64,000 nt of DNA from Hyunsoonleella flava (GTDB lineage: Bacteria; Bacteroidota; Bacteroidia; Flavobacteriales; Flavobacteriaceae). Each line of letters begins with the position of its first letter. The first letter of the stretch is position 1. The position numbers and the translations under genes are program-made. Shown in pieces: positions 9,278-19,580 of this stretch. The notes below the pieces were generated by a model, which was not told the DNA's origin, did not search any database, and saw only the letters and a list, made by a program, of their open reading frames with translations. The stretch lies in the NCBI RefSeq assembly GCF_004310325.1, contig NZ_SIRT01000001.1:62001-126000 (forward strand). Reading direction: 5' to 3'.

Positions 9278-11881
9278 TTATATTTCTTCTACTAGGTCGC
9301 TTTGATTTCTAAAAACTAACATGTCGTCAAAGGCATCCAACAGAATAATACTATCTGTCGTTACTTTGCCTGCTAGAATCTCTTTACTCAAAGCATTCAG
9401 TACCTCTTTTTGTATCACGCGTTTTACTGGTCGCGCACCATATTCAGGATTATAGCCTTTTTGTGCTAGATAACTTACGGCTTCTTTTGTAGCATCAAAA
9501 GTGATGTTTTGTTGCCCTAACATTTTAGTGACGTTTTTTAACTGTAAGCCAACAATATCGACGATGTTTTCCTTACTTAATGGCGTGAACATTACCGTAT
9601 CGTCAATCCTGTTTAAAAATTCAGGACGTACACTTTGTTTTAGCAATGCCAGCACATCAACCTTGGCAGCTTCAATGGCAGACTCAATATCTTTTGTCGC
9701 TTCAAAACGCTCTTGTATGATAGTGCTTCCCATATTTGACGTCATGATGATAATTGTATTTTTAAAATCGGCTACACGTCCTTTGTTATCCGTTAAATGC
9801 CCTTCATCCAATACTTGTAATAGTATATTAAATGTGTCTGGGTGTGCCTTTTCAATTTCATCCAGTAGCACTACAGAATATGGTTTGCGTCTCACAGCTT
9901 CAGTTAACTGACCGCCTTCATCATAACCTACATATCCTGGAGGTGCACCAACCAATCTGCTTACTGCATGACGTTCTTGATACTCGCTCATGTCAATTCT
10001 TGTCATTGCACTTTCATCATCAAACAAGTATTCTGCCAGAGCCTTTGCTAACTCTGTTTTACCAACGCCTGTTGTTCCAAGGAAAAGAAACGTTCCAATC
10101 GGTTTTTGTGGGTTTTGTAACCCTGCGCGACTACGTCTTACAGCATCGCTTACGGCCTCGATGGCTTCTTCTTGCCCTACCACACGTTTGTGCAATTCAT
10201 CTTCTAGTTTCAAGAGTTTCTCACGCTCACTTTGTAGCATTTTAGTTACTGGAATTCCCGTCCACTTTGCAACTACTTCAGCAATATCATCATAGGTTAC
10301 CTCTTCTTTTATCAAAGAATTTTCAGATTGCTCTTGGAGTTGCTTTTGATATACTTCCAATTGCTCTTGAGCTTGCTTGATCTTGCCATAACGCAATTCT
10401 GCCACTTTGCCGTAATCACCTTCTCGTTCTGCCTTTTCAGCCTCAAGCTTGAAGTTTTCAATATCCTGTTTTGTGTTCTGGATATTGTCCACCACCTCTT
10501 TTTCACTCTTCCATTTGGCGTTTAGCTCGTTGCGCTGTTCTTTCAAATTTGCTAAATCTGCTCTCAAAGATTTTAACTTCGTTTCATCTTTTTCACGTTT
10601 AATGGCCTCAATTTCAATTTCTAACTGCATAATCTTTCTATCCAAAACATCTAATTCTTCTGGTTTAGAATTGATTTCCATACGCATTTTAGAGGCAGCT
10701 TCGTCCATTAAATCGATGGCCTTATCAGGTAAAAAACGGTTTGTAATATAACGTTGCGATAATTCTACAGCACCAATAATGGCATCGTCTTTTATACGCA
10801 CCTTGTGGTGTGTTTCATACTTTTCCTTAATACCTCTTAATATGGAAATGGCACTTTCAGTATCTGGCTCGTCCACCATTACTTTTTGGAAACGACGTTC
10901 TAAAGCTTTGTCTTTTTCAAAATACTTTTGATATTCATCTAAAGTGGTTGCACCTATGGCTCTTAATTCGCCACGTGCTAAGGCAGGCTTCAATATATTT
11001 GCCGCATCCATAGCGCCTTGTCCGCCACCTGCTCCAACTAAAGTGTGTATTTCATCAATAAAAAGTACAATGTCGCCATCGCTAGTTGTTACTTCTTTAA
11101 TCACTGCTTTTAGGCGCTCTTCAAACTCACCTTTGTATTTTGCACCAGCAATAAGTGCGCCCATATCTAAAGCGAATATTTGTTTTTCCTTTAAATTTTC
11201 TGGAATATCCCCATCGATAATTCTATGTGCCAAACCTTCGGCAATCGCTGTTTTACCTGTTCCGGGTTCTCCAACCAAAATAGGGTTGTTTTTTGTTCTT
11301 CGGGATAGAATTTGAAGAATTCTTCGTATTTCCTCGTCCCTACCAATTACAGGGTCTAGCTTTCCGTCCTTTGCCAGTTGATTTAAGTTTTTTGCATATT
11401 TGCTGAGCGAATTATAAGTTTCTTCTTGACTTTGAGATGTTACATTTTCGCCTTTGCGCAATTCTTCAATGGCTGCTTTTAACCCTTTTTCGGTTACACC
11501 TTGATCTTTAAGCATCTGTGCAATTTTACTGTTTGATTTAAAAACTGCAATTAGTAAATGCTCGATAGATACGAAATCATCCTTCATCTTTTTTGCAATG
11601 ATAGAGGCTTCATTTAAGGTTTTTCCAGCTTCGCGGGATAGCATAAGGTCCGTTCCTGAAACTTTTGAGAAACTTTCCAGTTGCTTATCTAGGGCTTGTT
11701 TGAGTATTGAAACATTTACATTCAATTTTTTTAAAATGAATGGTAGTACATTTTCATCTACCTCGAATATGCCCTTAAAAATATGCTCATTCTCTATTTG
11801 TTGATGCCCATATCCTTGCGCAATTTGTTGCGCCTGTTGGATGGCTTCTTGAGATTTTATAGTATAATTATTAAAATTCAT
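9278..11881 (-). CDS. clpB: ATP-dependent chaperone ClpB
   Basis: An 867-residue Hsp100 disaggregase that, with DnaK, pulls polypeptides out of aggregates. Domains in order: Clp N domain (1-145); first AAA+ module with Walker A GEPGTGKT at 204-211 and Walker B VLFIDEIHTL; the long coiled-coil M domain (about 400-530) that separates ClpB from ClpA/C; a second AAA+ module with Walker A GTTGVGKT near residue 605 and RIDMSEY; and a C-terminal D2-small domain. Length matches the family. The gene is single, divergent from ytxJ, with a strong terminator downstream. Heat-shock control is expected, but no operator is recognisable. Confidence 0.97.
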   Translation of the reverse strand: MNFNNYTIKSQEAIQQAQQIAQGYGHQQIENEHIFKGIFEVDENVLPFILKKLNVNVSILKQALDKQLESFSKVSGTDLMLSREAGKTLNEASIIAKKMKDDFVSIEHLLIAVFKSNSKIAQMLKDQGVTEKGLKAAIEELRKGENVTSQSQEETYNSLSKYAKNLNQLAKDGKLDPVIGRDEEIRRILQILSRRTKNNPILVGEPGTGKTAIAEGLAHRIIDGDIPENLKEKQIFALDMGALIAGAKYKGEFEERLKAVIKEVTTSDGDIVLFIDEIHTLVGAGGGQGAMDAANILKPALARGELRAIGATTLDEYQKYFEKDKALERRFQKVMVDEPDTESAISILRGIKEKYETHHKVRIKDDAIIGAVELSQRYITNRFLPDKAIDLMDEAASKMRMEINSKPEELDVLDRKIMQLEIEIEAIKREKDETKLKSLRADLANLKEQRNELNAKWKSEKEVVDNIQNTKQDIENFKLEAEKAEREGDYGKVAELRYGKIKQAQEQLEVYQKQLQEQSENSLIKEEVTYDDIAEVVAKWTGIPVTKMLQSEREKLLKLEDELHKRVVGQEEAIEAVSDAVRRSRAGLQNPQKPIGTFLFLGTTGVGKTELAKALAEYLFDDESAMTRIDMSEYQERHAVSRLVGAPPGYVGYDEGGQLTEAVRRKPYSVVLLDEIEKAHPDTFNILLQVLDEGHLTDNKGRVADFKNTIIIMTSNMGSTIIQERFEATKDIESAIEAAKVDVLALLKQSVRPEFLNRIDDTVMFTPLSKENIVDIVGLQLKNVTKMLGQQNITFDATKEAVSYLAQKGYNPEYGARPVKRVIQKEVLNALSKEILAGKVTTDSIILLDAFDDMLVFRNQSDLVEEI

Positions 11882-12070
11882 AGTTGTATTGTGTTGTTTT
11901 CTTTTTCGTTAACTTTACGCTCTTTAAAGGTCAATAATCTTACCATTTCTAAAAGCACCAAGTTTTAAGACAAAATGTCTTGAACAACAATAAAACAGGT
12001 GACTTTTAGTCAGGTGTAAGCTTTAAAATAATAACCGACCTAAAGTATTGAGTAAGCACATAAGAGTGGC

Positions 12071-12169
12071 GCGTTAGGGGTTGAGGGATTTGTTGAAGCT
12101 CCCCGACGCAGGAGGGAGCGACTCCCGAAAGCCCGACCCTCCCGATAGCTATCGGGAATGGGTAACGCC
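12071..12169 (+). repeat. interspersed structured repeat, copy A
   Basis: This is one of three related elements in the window (others at 26847-26949 and, inverted, 29793-29874). It can fold as a three-way junction. The outer stem is GCGTTA (12071-12076) with TAACGC (12163-12168). The second arm is GCTCCC (12098-12103) with GGGAGC (12114-12119). The third arm is the perfect 16-base palindrome at 12141-12156. It is GC-rich against AT-rich surroundings and lies between divergent clpB and ytxJ (11882-12228), a gap that otherwise holds only their presumed promoters. Spurious reading frames can be drawn through it, but none resembles a real protein. Confidence 0.8.
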
Positions 12170-12228
12170 ATAATCTTTATACAATTTAATGTAAGATGTG
12201 TCGTTTTAATTAAAATTAATAGCAATTT

Positions 12229-12618
12229 ATGGGATTATTAAAAAAAATTTTTGGAGGTGAGAAAGTGGTTAAGGAGGAAAAAATATTGCCTTGGATTCCC
12301 TTGAATGATCTCAAACAAATAGACTACATTAAGAAGAAATCCGGTATAAAAACACAGGTTATTTTTAAACATTCTACGCGCTGTGGCATTAGTAGCATGG
12401 TGCAACGTCAATTTATTGACGATTACAATTTTAGCGAGAAAGAATTGGATTTATACTATTTGGATATTTTGAGTTACCGACAACTATCTGATGAGGTTGG
12501 ATATAAGTTTCAATTGATACATGAATCGCCACAATTGCTGGTTATTAAAAATGGCGAATTGGTAGCCCATGCCTCTCACGGACAAATTAATCAGGTGGAT
12601 TTGAATAGGTTTATTTAA
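12229..12618 (+). CDS. ytxJ: bacillithiol-system redox-active protein YtxJ
   Basis: A 129-residue thioredoxin-fold protein of the YtxJ family, regarded as a monothiol bacilliredoxin that removes bacillithiol from protein thiols in the cytoplasm. The single cysteine is C52 in STRCGISS, the expected monothiol active site; the fold continues with LYYLDILSYR and the cis-Pro-like stretch ESPQLLVIKNGE. Length is typical. It implies that the organism makes bacillithiol. The gene is monocistronic with its own terminator. Confidence 0.88.
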   Translation: MGLLKKIFGGEKVVKEEKILPWIPLNDLKQIDYIKKKSGIKTQVIFKHSTRCGISSMVQRQFIDDYNFSEKELDLYYLDILSYRQLSDEVGYKFQLIHESPQLLVIKNGELVAHASHGQINQVDLNRFI

Positions 12619-12623
12619 TAATA

Positions 12624-12660
12624 AACAAGGCCTCTAGATTTTACCAGAGACCTTGTTTTT
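12624..12660 (+). terminator. ytxJ terminator
   Basis: The stem ACAAGG-C-CTCT (about 12625-12635) pairs with AGAG-A-CCTTGT (about 12646-12656) and is followed by TTTTT on the plus strand. It may also serve the convergent LamG gene. Confidence 0.8.
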
Positions 12661-12712
12661 GGGGACTTAAAGCCAATTTATGATTAACCGACTTGCTATA
12701 TAACCAATCTAA

Positions 12713-13465
12713 TTATTCGTAAATATATTTGAAAAGCTTGTTTATATCAGCAGTATTTAATGCTCTGTTATATATGAAAATATCGTCTATATAACCTTCA
12801 AAACGATAACTTTCATTATAATTTACACCGAGTAAGAGCGTACCGTTAACTTCAAAATCCTGATCAGTAAAAGCACCACTATACACTTCAACACTGTTTA
12901 CATAAATTTTGATAGTGTTAGTATCTGTATCTTTTACGTAAACAAAGTGTGTCCAAGCATCGCGAACTGGAATGGTTTCATTTATTCCTGTACCATTGTT
13001 TGGATTGTAGTTTGGATACACGTACTGCATATTGCCATACTCTGATGCATTCATAATAATACCATGGTTGTGATTATCGCTAGAAGATGAGCCTACTCTC
13101 TGATCGAATAAATCGTAACGTGATTGCATCCCGGTTCGTATCCAAAACGATAAGGTTGAGGATTGCATTGGCTTAAAACGCACTTCGTTAGGAAATGCAA
13201 TGACAGCATTAAAACCGTTGAATGCAGCGGCGCTATTTTGGACTCCATTTCTATCTTCTTCATAAATAACATTACTGTCATCTGCATGATATTCGTTACT
13301 AGAACTATCGTCTGCACTGTTATTAAATAGATAGTAGGCTAATAATCCTTCTGAAGGAAATGGACTATCGTCTACAACTTCTTGAGTATTACTATCGTCG
13401 TTATTACTACACGAAAATACAAGTAATAACATAAAGGCTAAGGGTTTAAAAAATGTTGTTTTCAT
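12713..13465 (-). CDS. LamG-like (concanavalin A-fold) lipoprotein
   Basis: A 250-residue lipoprotein. The lipobox VFSC gives Cys19, followed by an acidic, asparagine-rich tether and then a LamG/laminin-G-like jelly-roll domain (about 40-250). The domain signatures are GLLAYYLFNNSADDSS, STLSFWIRTG, WTHFVYVKDTDTNTIKIYVN and the closing GYIDDIFIYNRALNTADI. Such domains bind carbohydrate or protein ligands, and no catalytic residues are expected. Probably cell-surface or outer-membrane. It lies 98 bases downstream of the leucine-rich T9SS protein on the same strand, so the two may be co-transcribed. Confidence 0.85.
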   Translation of the reverse strand: MKTTFFKPLAFMLLLVFSCSNNDDSNTQEVVDDSPFPSEGLLAYYLFNNSADDSSSNEYHADDSNVIYEEDRNGVQNSAAAFNGFNAVIAFPNEVRFKPMQSSTLSFWIRTGMQSRYDLFDQRVGSSSSDNHNHGIIMNASEYGNMQYVYPNYNPNNGTGINETIPVRDAWTHFVYVKDTDTNTIKIYVNSVEVYSGAFTDQDFEVNGTLLLGVNYNESYRFEGYIDDIFIYNRALNTADINKLFKYIYE

Positions 13466-13563
13466 TTTAAATGATTTAGGGTTAAATAAAGTATTAGGGT
13501 TAAGAGTGAATAAAATGCAAACAGAAAAATTTCTAATTTGTACTTTTTAAGGTTATCCAACAC

Positions 13564-15951
13564 TTATTTTTTTACGAGTTTTATAGTTGAACTTGAGTTA
13601 TCTGCTTTGACTTGAAGCAAGTAAATCCCATTAATTAAATCTGAAACATCAAAATGTTTTAATGCAGGATTGAGTTCTTTTATAAATTGCCCCTGTAGGT
13701 TGTATAGTTTAAGGCTTTTGATGTTTTGGTTATTATATTCTAATAGCAATTCAGTTTGTATTGGGTTTGGATGAATTTTGATATTATTTGAAGTGAAATC
13801 TTCTATGGAGAGTGATGCACAGTTTTCTGAATATGCTGTACCAGCATCTTTTTGCCACATAAAATATGGCACGTTCCCACCATTGGCATCGGCCTCATTA
13901 TCTACCTCAATGCAACCTAAATTTGGACTACCAACAGTGTTTACAATTAAGTTATTACTTTGATTTGTACCGTTTTTTACATTTAGACTTGTTAAACTTG
14001 TACTGCCACAAACGAGGTCTGCCAAATTAATAAAGCTTGAAAAATCTAGTGTGGGGATTGCATTATTACTACACCTAATCAAATTTGTAGAACTAGGTAT
14101 ATTTGGAAAAGTAGTGAATAAATTATCTGAAATATCTACTACAATTATGCTACTTATGTTAGAGAAATCTAGAGCGGACAGATTGTTATTATTCACTTCC
14201 AATGTGTTTAGATTATTAAGGTTTAATAAATCGAGCGTGGATAGATTACAATTATTGGCCATTAGCGCAATTATTGGACTGTTTGCCCCAACTGTAATTG
14301 CCGTTAAACCTAGATTGTCATTGATGCTAAAGGAAGATAAACTTGTGGCTGGAGATACATTAATGGTATTAAAATTATTATTGTTTAGATTTAAAATCTG
14401 CAGATTAGTAGAGCTAGAAAAGTCTAAAGCAGACAAGCTATTAGTGGCCATATTAAGTGTTTGCAAATTAGGCACACCTGTAATATCCAACGTTGAAATA
14501 TCGTTACCTGACGCATTTACTTCTGATAAACTATTATGAGTGCCTAAAGTAAATGTGTTAAGGAAATTGTTGCTCAAGTCGATATGCTGTAAAGCAGGGA
14601 ACGCACTTAAATTTACCGAAGAAAGTTGATTGTTCATTCCGTAAATGTACATTAGGCTTGGTAACGAAGTTCCTAGGGTGAGTACATTCACTTTATTATT
14701 TCTAAAATCTAAAGTTTCTAACATGGTGCAGTTAGAGACGTTTATGTTGCTCACATTCCCTGTATTTCCGTTACCAATGTTTAAATTTGTAAGGCCTGAA
14801 CATTCAGACAGGTTCAAGGTTGTCAAACTATTATTTGGCGAAATAAATAGTGTTGTTAATACCGTTTGATTTGATAAATCTAAAGTGCCAATAATCGTAT
14901 TTTCAGACCTAAAATCGGTAAGTGTACTGGTCGGGGTTAAAGTGATACTGGATAGGTTGCTACTATTATTGCAATTAACATCTATAATATTGGATTGATT
15001 GCTTAAATCTAAACTGGTTAGCCCTGAGTTTCTAAATAGTACTACTTCCAAGGCAGTACAATCGGATAAATCTACTGTGCTAAACACAGTGTTTTCAGCA
15101 TTTATAGACCTTAACGCACTAGTGTTACTAAAATCGATACTCGTTATTGGAGCATCTTTTACGTTGATGGTTTCTAAGTTTGTATTACTTGATAAATCTA
15201 CGGTTGCCAGTCCAGAATTTCCACCCAAATTTAGGGTTTTTAAGTTGGCCTGTTTTGATAAATCTATGCTAGACAAGGCGCTCATACCATCTGCTCTAAG
15301 TCGCTCTAGTGAAGAATTTGTCGGCAATGTTAAACTGCTTAATATTGTTGAGGAATAGATTTCTACATCAATTAAATTGAGACAGTTGGACACATCAAGA
15401 GCTGTTAATTTGCTGCCATAGGCAATAAGGTTTTGCAACGCTGTACTGTTTGAAAAGTTAATAGTAAGACCACCAGCGGGACCAATACCAAAAATGTTCA
15501 AATCTGTTAATCCAGAATTAAGTGTTAATTGCGTTTGTGCTGTATTTTGACTAGCTATCAATGTCTTTAAAGCCGTATTTGCTGATACATCTAAGGAGGT
15601 TAAGTGTGCGTTTCTACGATACATTAAATATTCCAGATTGGTCAAGGCACTTAAATTGATAGAAGTTGCAGTAGCTTGATTGATGGACGTTGGTCCTGAT
15701 GCAGTGATTCTTAACTCCGTAAGATTAGTAAAGGCTTCGATACCACTCCAGTTGCTTACAGGTACTTCTGAAATTAGTAATGTAGTTACGCTCTGGGCGT
15801 CGGCATTTAAAATATTACCATTTGCGCCATTAGTGTCAATACCTTCAGAAATCAAAAAATTTTCAAATGTTGCATCGGGTATTGCTGTTGTTTGTGCATT
15901 GAGAAAACTGCACAAGAAAACACATAGAGTTAATAGGTAAGTTTGTTTCAT
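13564..15951 (-). CDS. secreted leucine-rich repeat protein with T9SS type A sorting domain
   Basis: A 795-residue protein. Residues 1-19 are a signal peptide ending in NAQ. About 25 leucine-rich repeats of 21-23 residues follow, of the pattern LxxLxxxxNxLxxLDLSN (about 40-690). The C-terminal T9SS type A sorting domain (about 715-795) carries the IHPNPIQTELLLEYNN motif and ends IKLVKK. It should be exported by Sec, moved across the outer membrane by the Por/T9SS machinery and attached to the surface after C-terminal cleavage. Leucine-rich surfaces usually mediate protein contact. The partner is unknown. Confidence 0.9.
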   Translation of the reverse strand: MKQTYLLTLCVFLCSFLNAQTTAIPDATFENFLISEGIDTNGANGNILNADAQSVTTLLISEVPVSNWSGIEAFTNLTELRITASGPTSINQATATSINLSALTNLEYLMYRRNAHLTSLDVSANTALKTLIASQNTAQTQLTLNSGLTDLNIFGIGPAGGLTINFSNSTALQNLIAYGSKLTALDVSNCLNLIDVEIYSSTILSSLTLPTNSSLERLRADGMSALSSIDLSKQANLKTLNLGGNSGLATVDLSSNTNLETINVKDAPITSIDFSNTSALRSINAENTVFSTVDLSDCTALEVVLFRNSGLTSLDLSNQSNIIDVNCNNSSNLSSITLTPTSTLTDFRSENTIIGTLDLSNQTVLTTLFISPNNSLTTLNLSECSGLTNLNIGNGNTGNVSNINVSNCTMLETLDFRNNKVNVLTLGTSLPSLMYIYGMNNQLSSVNLSAFPALQHIDLSNNFLNTFTLGTHNSLSEVNASGNDISTLDITGVPNLQTLNMATNSLSALDFSSSTNLQILNLNNNNFNTINVSPATSLSSFSINDNLGLTAITVGANSPIIALMANNCNLSTLDLLNLNNLNTLEVNNNNLSALDFSNISSIIVVDISDNLFTTFPNIPSSTNLIRCSNNAIPTLDFSSFINLADLVCGSTSLTSLNVKNGTNQSNNLIVNTVGSPNLGCIEVDNEADANGGNVPYFMWQKDAGTAYSENCASLSIEDFTSNNIKIHPNPIQTELLLEYNNQNIKSLKLYNLQGQFIKELNPALKHFDVSDLINGIYLLQVKADNSSSTIKLVKK

Positions 15952-16027
15952 AATAAATTTGGTTTAAAATTATGAGTCAAAACTACCAGTATAGCCCTTA
16001 GCTTGGACTACATAAAACATGTAGATT

Positions 16028-16648
16028 TTATATTAAGCGCTCTCTATTCGCCTTTTCTATGGCCTCTTCTCGGGTGCAAACTTGAAGCTTTTCATAAATG
16101 TTTTTAATATGAAAACGAATGGTGTTTATACTAATAAATAGGGTTTCGGCAACACTATTGTAACTTTTACCTGATGCTAAAAGCGTTAATACTTCCGTTT
16201 CCCTTTCGGACAAAATGGAGTTGGTGGATTTCCTGAAGGATTGCACAACCATTTTTGCAATATTAATGCTCATTGGTGCCCCACCTCTAATTACCTCATT
16301 AAGTGCAGAAGTCAGCTGTTGCTGTGAAGTGTTTTTGGTAATGTAGCCTGAAGCACCAGCACATAATGCCTCAAAAACTGTTTTAGAGTTTTCGTAAACC
16401 GTAACTATAATAACATCAGTTTTTGGGTTTAGTTGTTTTATTTTCTTTGTGCCCTCTACACCATTCATTTTTGGTAACTCAATATCCATTAAAACAACCC
16501 TCGGCATATCATGCTTTAGATTTTCAATGGCATCTTCACAATTATCATACAAGGCAACTACCTTAAAATCATAGGTTTTATCAATAATTTTTTTATAGCC
16601 TTTCGCTAAGGGTGCATTATCTTCAATTATTACAATATTTTGTGACAT
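16028..16648 (-). CDS. NarL/LuxR-type response regulator
   Basis: A 206-residue DNA-binding response regulator. The receiver domain (1-120) has the acidic pocket IEDN, phospho-acceptor D55 in LMDIELP, the switch residue T83 and K105. The C-terminal LuxR helix-turn-helix (about 140-200) shows SERETEVLTLLASGKSYNSVA and ISINTIRFHIKNIYEKL. Its gene follows the propeller kinase by 52 bases on the same strand, so the two form a cognate pair. Likely targets include nearby envelope genes, but no operator is visible. Confidence 0.92.
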   Translation of the reverse strand: MSQNIVIIEDNAPLAKGYKKIIDKTYDFKVVALYDNCEDAIENLKHDMPRVVLMDIELPKMNGVEGTKKIKQLNPKTDVIIVTVYENSKTVFEALCAGASGYITKNTSQQQLTSALNEVIRGGAPMSINIAKMVVQSFRKSTNSILSERETEVLTLLASGKSYNSVAETLFISINTIRFHIKNIYEKLQVCTREEAIEKANRERLI

Positions 16649-16700
16649 TAGCTTGTATTATTATCTAAAGATAAAGTTGTTTTTTAAATTCATAACTACA

Positions 16701-19556
16701 TTAATCATGTGGTTTTCCAATAAATGTAATAGTCGTACCACTAACAGAATTAATTTTTAGTTGACCCCCAATAACTTCGGCTCTGTATTGAAGATGCTTC
16801 AAACCATTACTTACTGATATTTTCTCTAAATTAAAGCCTACGCCATCATCTTTACAGCTAATACTTAAAAGGTTATCATTATAGTTAAAGGATATGCAAG
16901 CCTTTGTGCACTTTGCGTGTTTGGCTACATTGGTAATAGCCTCCTTAAAGATGTATATAAGTTGTTTGCTCCAATAATAAGGGAGCTTTATATTTTTGCT
17001 GATATTTTTTTCAACTTCAAAAACAATGTTGAATTGTTTTAGGTAATCTTCACCAAAATCAGAAATATAGGTAATAACCTCTTCTAAATAATCGCTCTCC
17101 GTTTTTAATGAAAATATAAAATCCTTTGTACCCTTGTACAGGTAATCTGCATCTGAGGAAATTTGCGATAACAGTTCCTGATGCTCTGCGTTCAAATTGG
17201 TAGAATCATCTTCCAATAGGTTTGATAAAATAGATATGCGAGCCAATTTGTTTCCTAAATCGTCATGGAAATCTTGAGCGATGTTTTGCCGCACAGAAGC
17301 CAATTCATTCTCCAGTTCATCACGCTTTTTTATGGCGATTTGTAGATGTCTAGTTTTAAGTTTTGATTGTTTTAACCTTTTAAGTATGAGCATAATAATT
17401 GATAAAGCAATTAAAAAGCTAATAAGTAGGAGTAGCCAAGTTTCTTTATACCAAGGTATGGAAATGGCAAACGTATAATTTTTTGAATATGTCCAATTAC
17501 TATCAACTGTTTTTGCTCTAAACTTTAAGGTGTATTTTCCCTTTTTATAGTTGCTAAAGTTTAACATTCCTTTTGGGGTTTCTACAGTAATCCAGTTTTT
17601 GTTGTTAAGCTTGTACTGATTGATAATTTTATTTCTGTTGAACGAAATTGTATTATAAGAAAATTGCTTATGCTTTTGTTGAATATTTAAAATTGGAGGT
17701 ATTGTTTTTTCAGGAAGTTTGTTGTTCATAAGTATTGCAACACCTTTGTTTCCAGCAATCCATATATTTTTATTGTAATCTTCTTTAATCTTGCTAACGT
17801 ATGAGGATAGTAATCCGCTTTCACTAGTTATATTCCTGAAACCTCCATTTTTATAGATTGAAACTCCGTTTTGGGTACCAATCCAAATATTATTATCATG
17901 GTCTAAAAAAAGGGAATTAATTTGTGGGCTTACAAGGTCATACTTGTTATTTACAATAAAACTTTCCTTATCTAAAAAAGACCAGAGCCCCATATTAGTA
18001 CCCAGAAATATAGAATCTTCTTTTTTAACTGCAGCATTAATAATGCTGTTGTCTAAAAGTTCAATACCTGTAAAATGTTTTTCAAGAATATTTTTTGTTG
18101 CATTATAAAAATAAAGCCCTTCATTTGTGGTAAAATAAAGCCTTTCACCACACTCAAAAGCGTCAAAAATATTGAATTGTAATTTGTTGTAGGGACAATG
18201 TATTGACACGTCCCTAAACTCAATTTTGTTACTAATAACTACCAGCCCGTGTTTTTCTAGTTTAAACCTGCGGTATCCATACGCTTCGCTTATGGTTTCA
18301 TTAAAAAAATGCGTTGAGTTAAAATCAAGAGAACTTACAATAACGGTATCCTCTATATTGATAAGGTGCTTGCCAAAACCATTTAACGCATGAACATCTT
18401 GGATTTTGTTATTTACTAAAGTGAATACCTTTCTATTAGATAATAAAATGACTTGGTCATCTATAAACTCCACATCAATAATATTCTTATCCAGAGGTAT
18501 GTTTTTAATGCCTTCATTCTTAGGAAAAATACAGTAGAGTCCATCACCAAAAGTTGAAATCCAAAGATTTGATTCATTATCAAATATAAAATCTGAAATG
18601 GTTGATTTTATGTTGTAAACTTTACTTAAATTTCTTAAAACTCTGGTTTTTAAATTATAGGAGAAAAATTGCATGAAACCTTTATTATCGGCACTCATTA
18701 GATAAACCCAATTCTCTTTAACATTGAGTTTTATAATTCTTGTATTCCCAATATTTAACGCTATGCTGTCAATAATTTTATTTGTGTCAAATAGAATTAT
18801 TTTGTTTTCATTTCCAGCCACAAATACAGTTTCGTTATACTTGGTCAATGCGGTAATAACCTTTTCGCTTAGAAAAGGAAATTTTAACTTTTTTTTGTCT
18901 TTTTGCTGTACATAAATCCCTTTAAGAGGTTCTCTGAATTTGCGGGAAGAAAACATGTAAAGACAATCTTCAATTACTTTAAATTCTATAGAATGAAGAT
19001 TTACATGATTTACTGAAAACTCTTCTAATTCATGGTTAGCAACTGGTTTATAAACTCTTCTTTTATGGTGAATTGTAGAATTACTATCCTGCCAAAATAT
19101 ATTATTTCTATAATCGTGATAGTTGTATATCGTGTCACTAAATATTTCTATGTTGGAAAGCTTCTTTGGGCTTTCGAGATAATAACTAATTTCTTCTGTG
19201 AAAGGGTTTAATATATTCAATCCCCCTCTCCAAGTGGCTATGGCTATATTTTTGTTAGATAGCTCATCAATATCGATAATATAATTCGAAGACAAACCAT
19301 CGTTAGAGGTGTAGATTTTAAAATCTGTACCATCAAACTTTACAAGGCCATTATCCGTTCCTATCCAAATAAAACCACGACTATCTTGAAATACGCCATA
19401 CGCAACATCATGTGGTAATCCGTTATTTGTGGTGTAGTGTAATATTTTTTGTTGCCCAAAAACGGCAAAAGTTAATAGAGACAGTAATATGAAGCAGATA
19501 TTTTTCAATAACACAAAATACAAAAAGAAAAATATTCTATTGCCTACATATTTCAT
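16701..19556 (-). CDS. two-component regulator propeller sensor histidine kinase
   Basis: Up to 951 residues. Regulator-propeller repeats (GVFQDSRGFIWIGTDNGL and relatives) fill the periplasmic half to about residue 620. A Y_Y_Y domain follows, then a membrane span (WLLLLISFLIALSIIMLIL), a HisKA_3 dimerisation domain with phospho-acceptor His764 in DFHDDLGNKLARI, and a HATPase (EAITNVAKHAK, DDGVGFNL). The annotated ATG gives an unusual N terminus. A TTG at 19508 (residue 17, LKNICFILLSLLTFAVFGQQ) would give a standard flavobacterial signal peptide and may be the true start. The ATG lies only 24 bases from the divergent GGCT gene. It partners the NarL-type regulator downstream. Confidence 0.92.
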   Translation of the reverse strand: MKYVGNRIFFFLYFVLLKNICFILLSLLTFAVFGQQKILHYTTNNGLPHDVAYGVFQDSRGFIWIGTDNGLVKFDGTDFKIYTSNDGLSSNYIIDIDELSNKNIAIATWRGGLNILNPFTEEISYYLESPKKLSNIEIFSDTIYNYHDYRNNIFWQDSNSTIHHKRRVYKPVANHELEEFSVNHVNLHSIEFKVIEDCLYMFSSRKFREPLKGIYVQQKDKKKLKFPFLSEKVITALTKYNETVFVAGNENKIILFDTNKIIDSIALNIGNTRIIKLNVKENWVYLMSADNKGFMQFFSYNLKTRVLRNLSKVYNIKSTISDFIFDNESNLWISTFGDGLYCIFPKNEGIKNIPLDKNIIDVEFIDDQVILLSNRKVFTLVNNKIQDVHALNGFGKHLINIEDTVIVSSLDFNSTHFFNETISEAYGYRRFKLEKHGLVVISNKIEFRDVSIHCPYNKLQFNIFDAFECGERLYFTTNEGLYFYNATKNILEKHFTGIELLDNSIINAAVKKEDSIFLGTNMGLWSFLDKESFIVNNKYDLVSPQINSLFLDHDNNIWIGTQNGVSIYKNGGFRNITSESGLLSSYVSKIKEDYNKNIWIAGNKGVAILMNNKLPEKTIPPILNIQQKHKQFSYNTISFNRNKIINQYKLNNKNWITVETPKGMLNFSNYKKGKYTLKFRAKTVDSNWTYSKNYTFAISIPWYKETWLLLLISFLIALSIIMLILKRLKQSKLKTRHLQIAIKKRDELENELASVRQNIAQDFHDDLGNKLARISILSNLLEDDSTNLNAEHQELLSQISSDADYLYKGTKDFIFSLKTESDYLEEVITYISDFGEDYLKQFNIVFEVEKNISKNIKLPYYWSKQLIYIFKEAITNVAKHAKCTKACISFNYNDNLLSISCKDDGVGFNLEKISVSNGLKHLQYRAEVIGGQLKINSVSGTTITFIGKPHD

Positions 19557-19580
19557 GTAGTTATTTTATATTTAAAACCT

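Noticed and set aside
9501-11968. Several plus-strand frames opposite clpB
   Set aside because: They are antisense shadows of a strongly conserved gene with biased third positions.
12040-12225. 61-codon minus-strand frame over repeat copy A
   Set aside because: It translates the structured repeat (SYREGRAFGSRSLLRRGA); such frames are common artefacts of this repeat and there is no family or ribosome-binding site.
14051-15358. Long plus-strand frames opposite the leucine-rich repeat protein
   Set aside because: Repeats such as KSKADKLL are the mirror image of the leucine-rich coding repeats, not independent genes.
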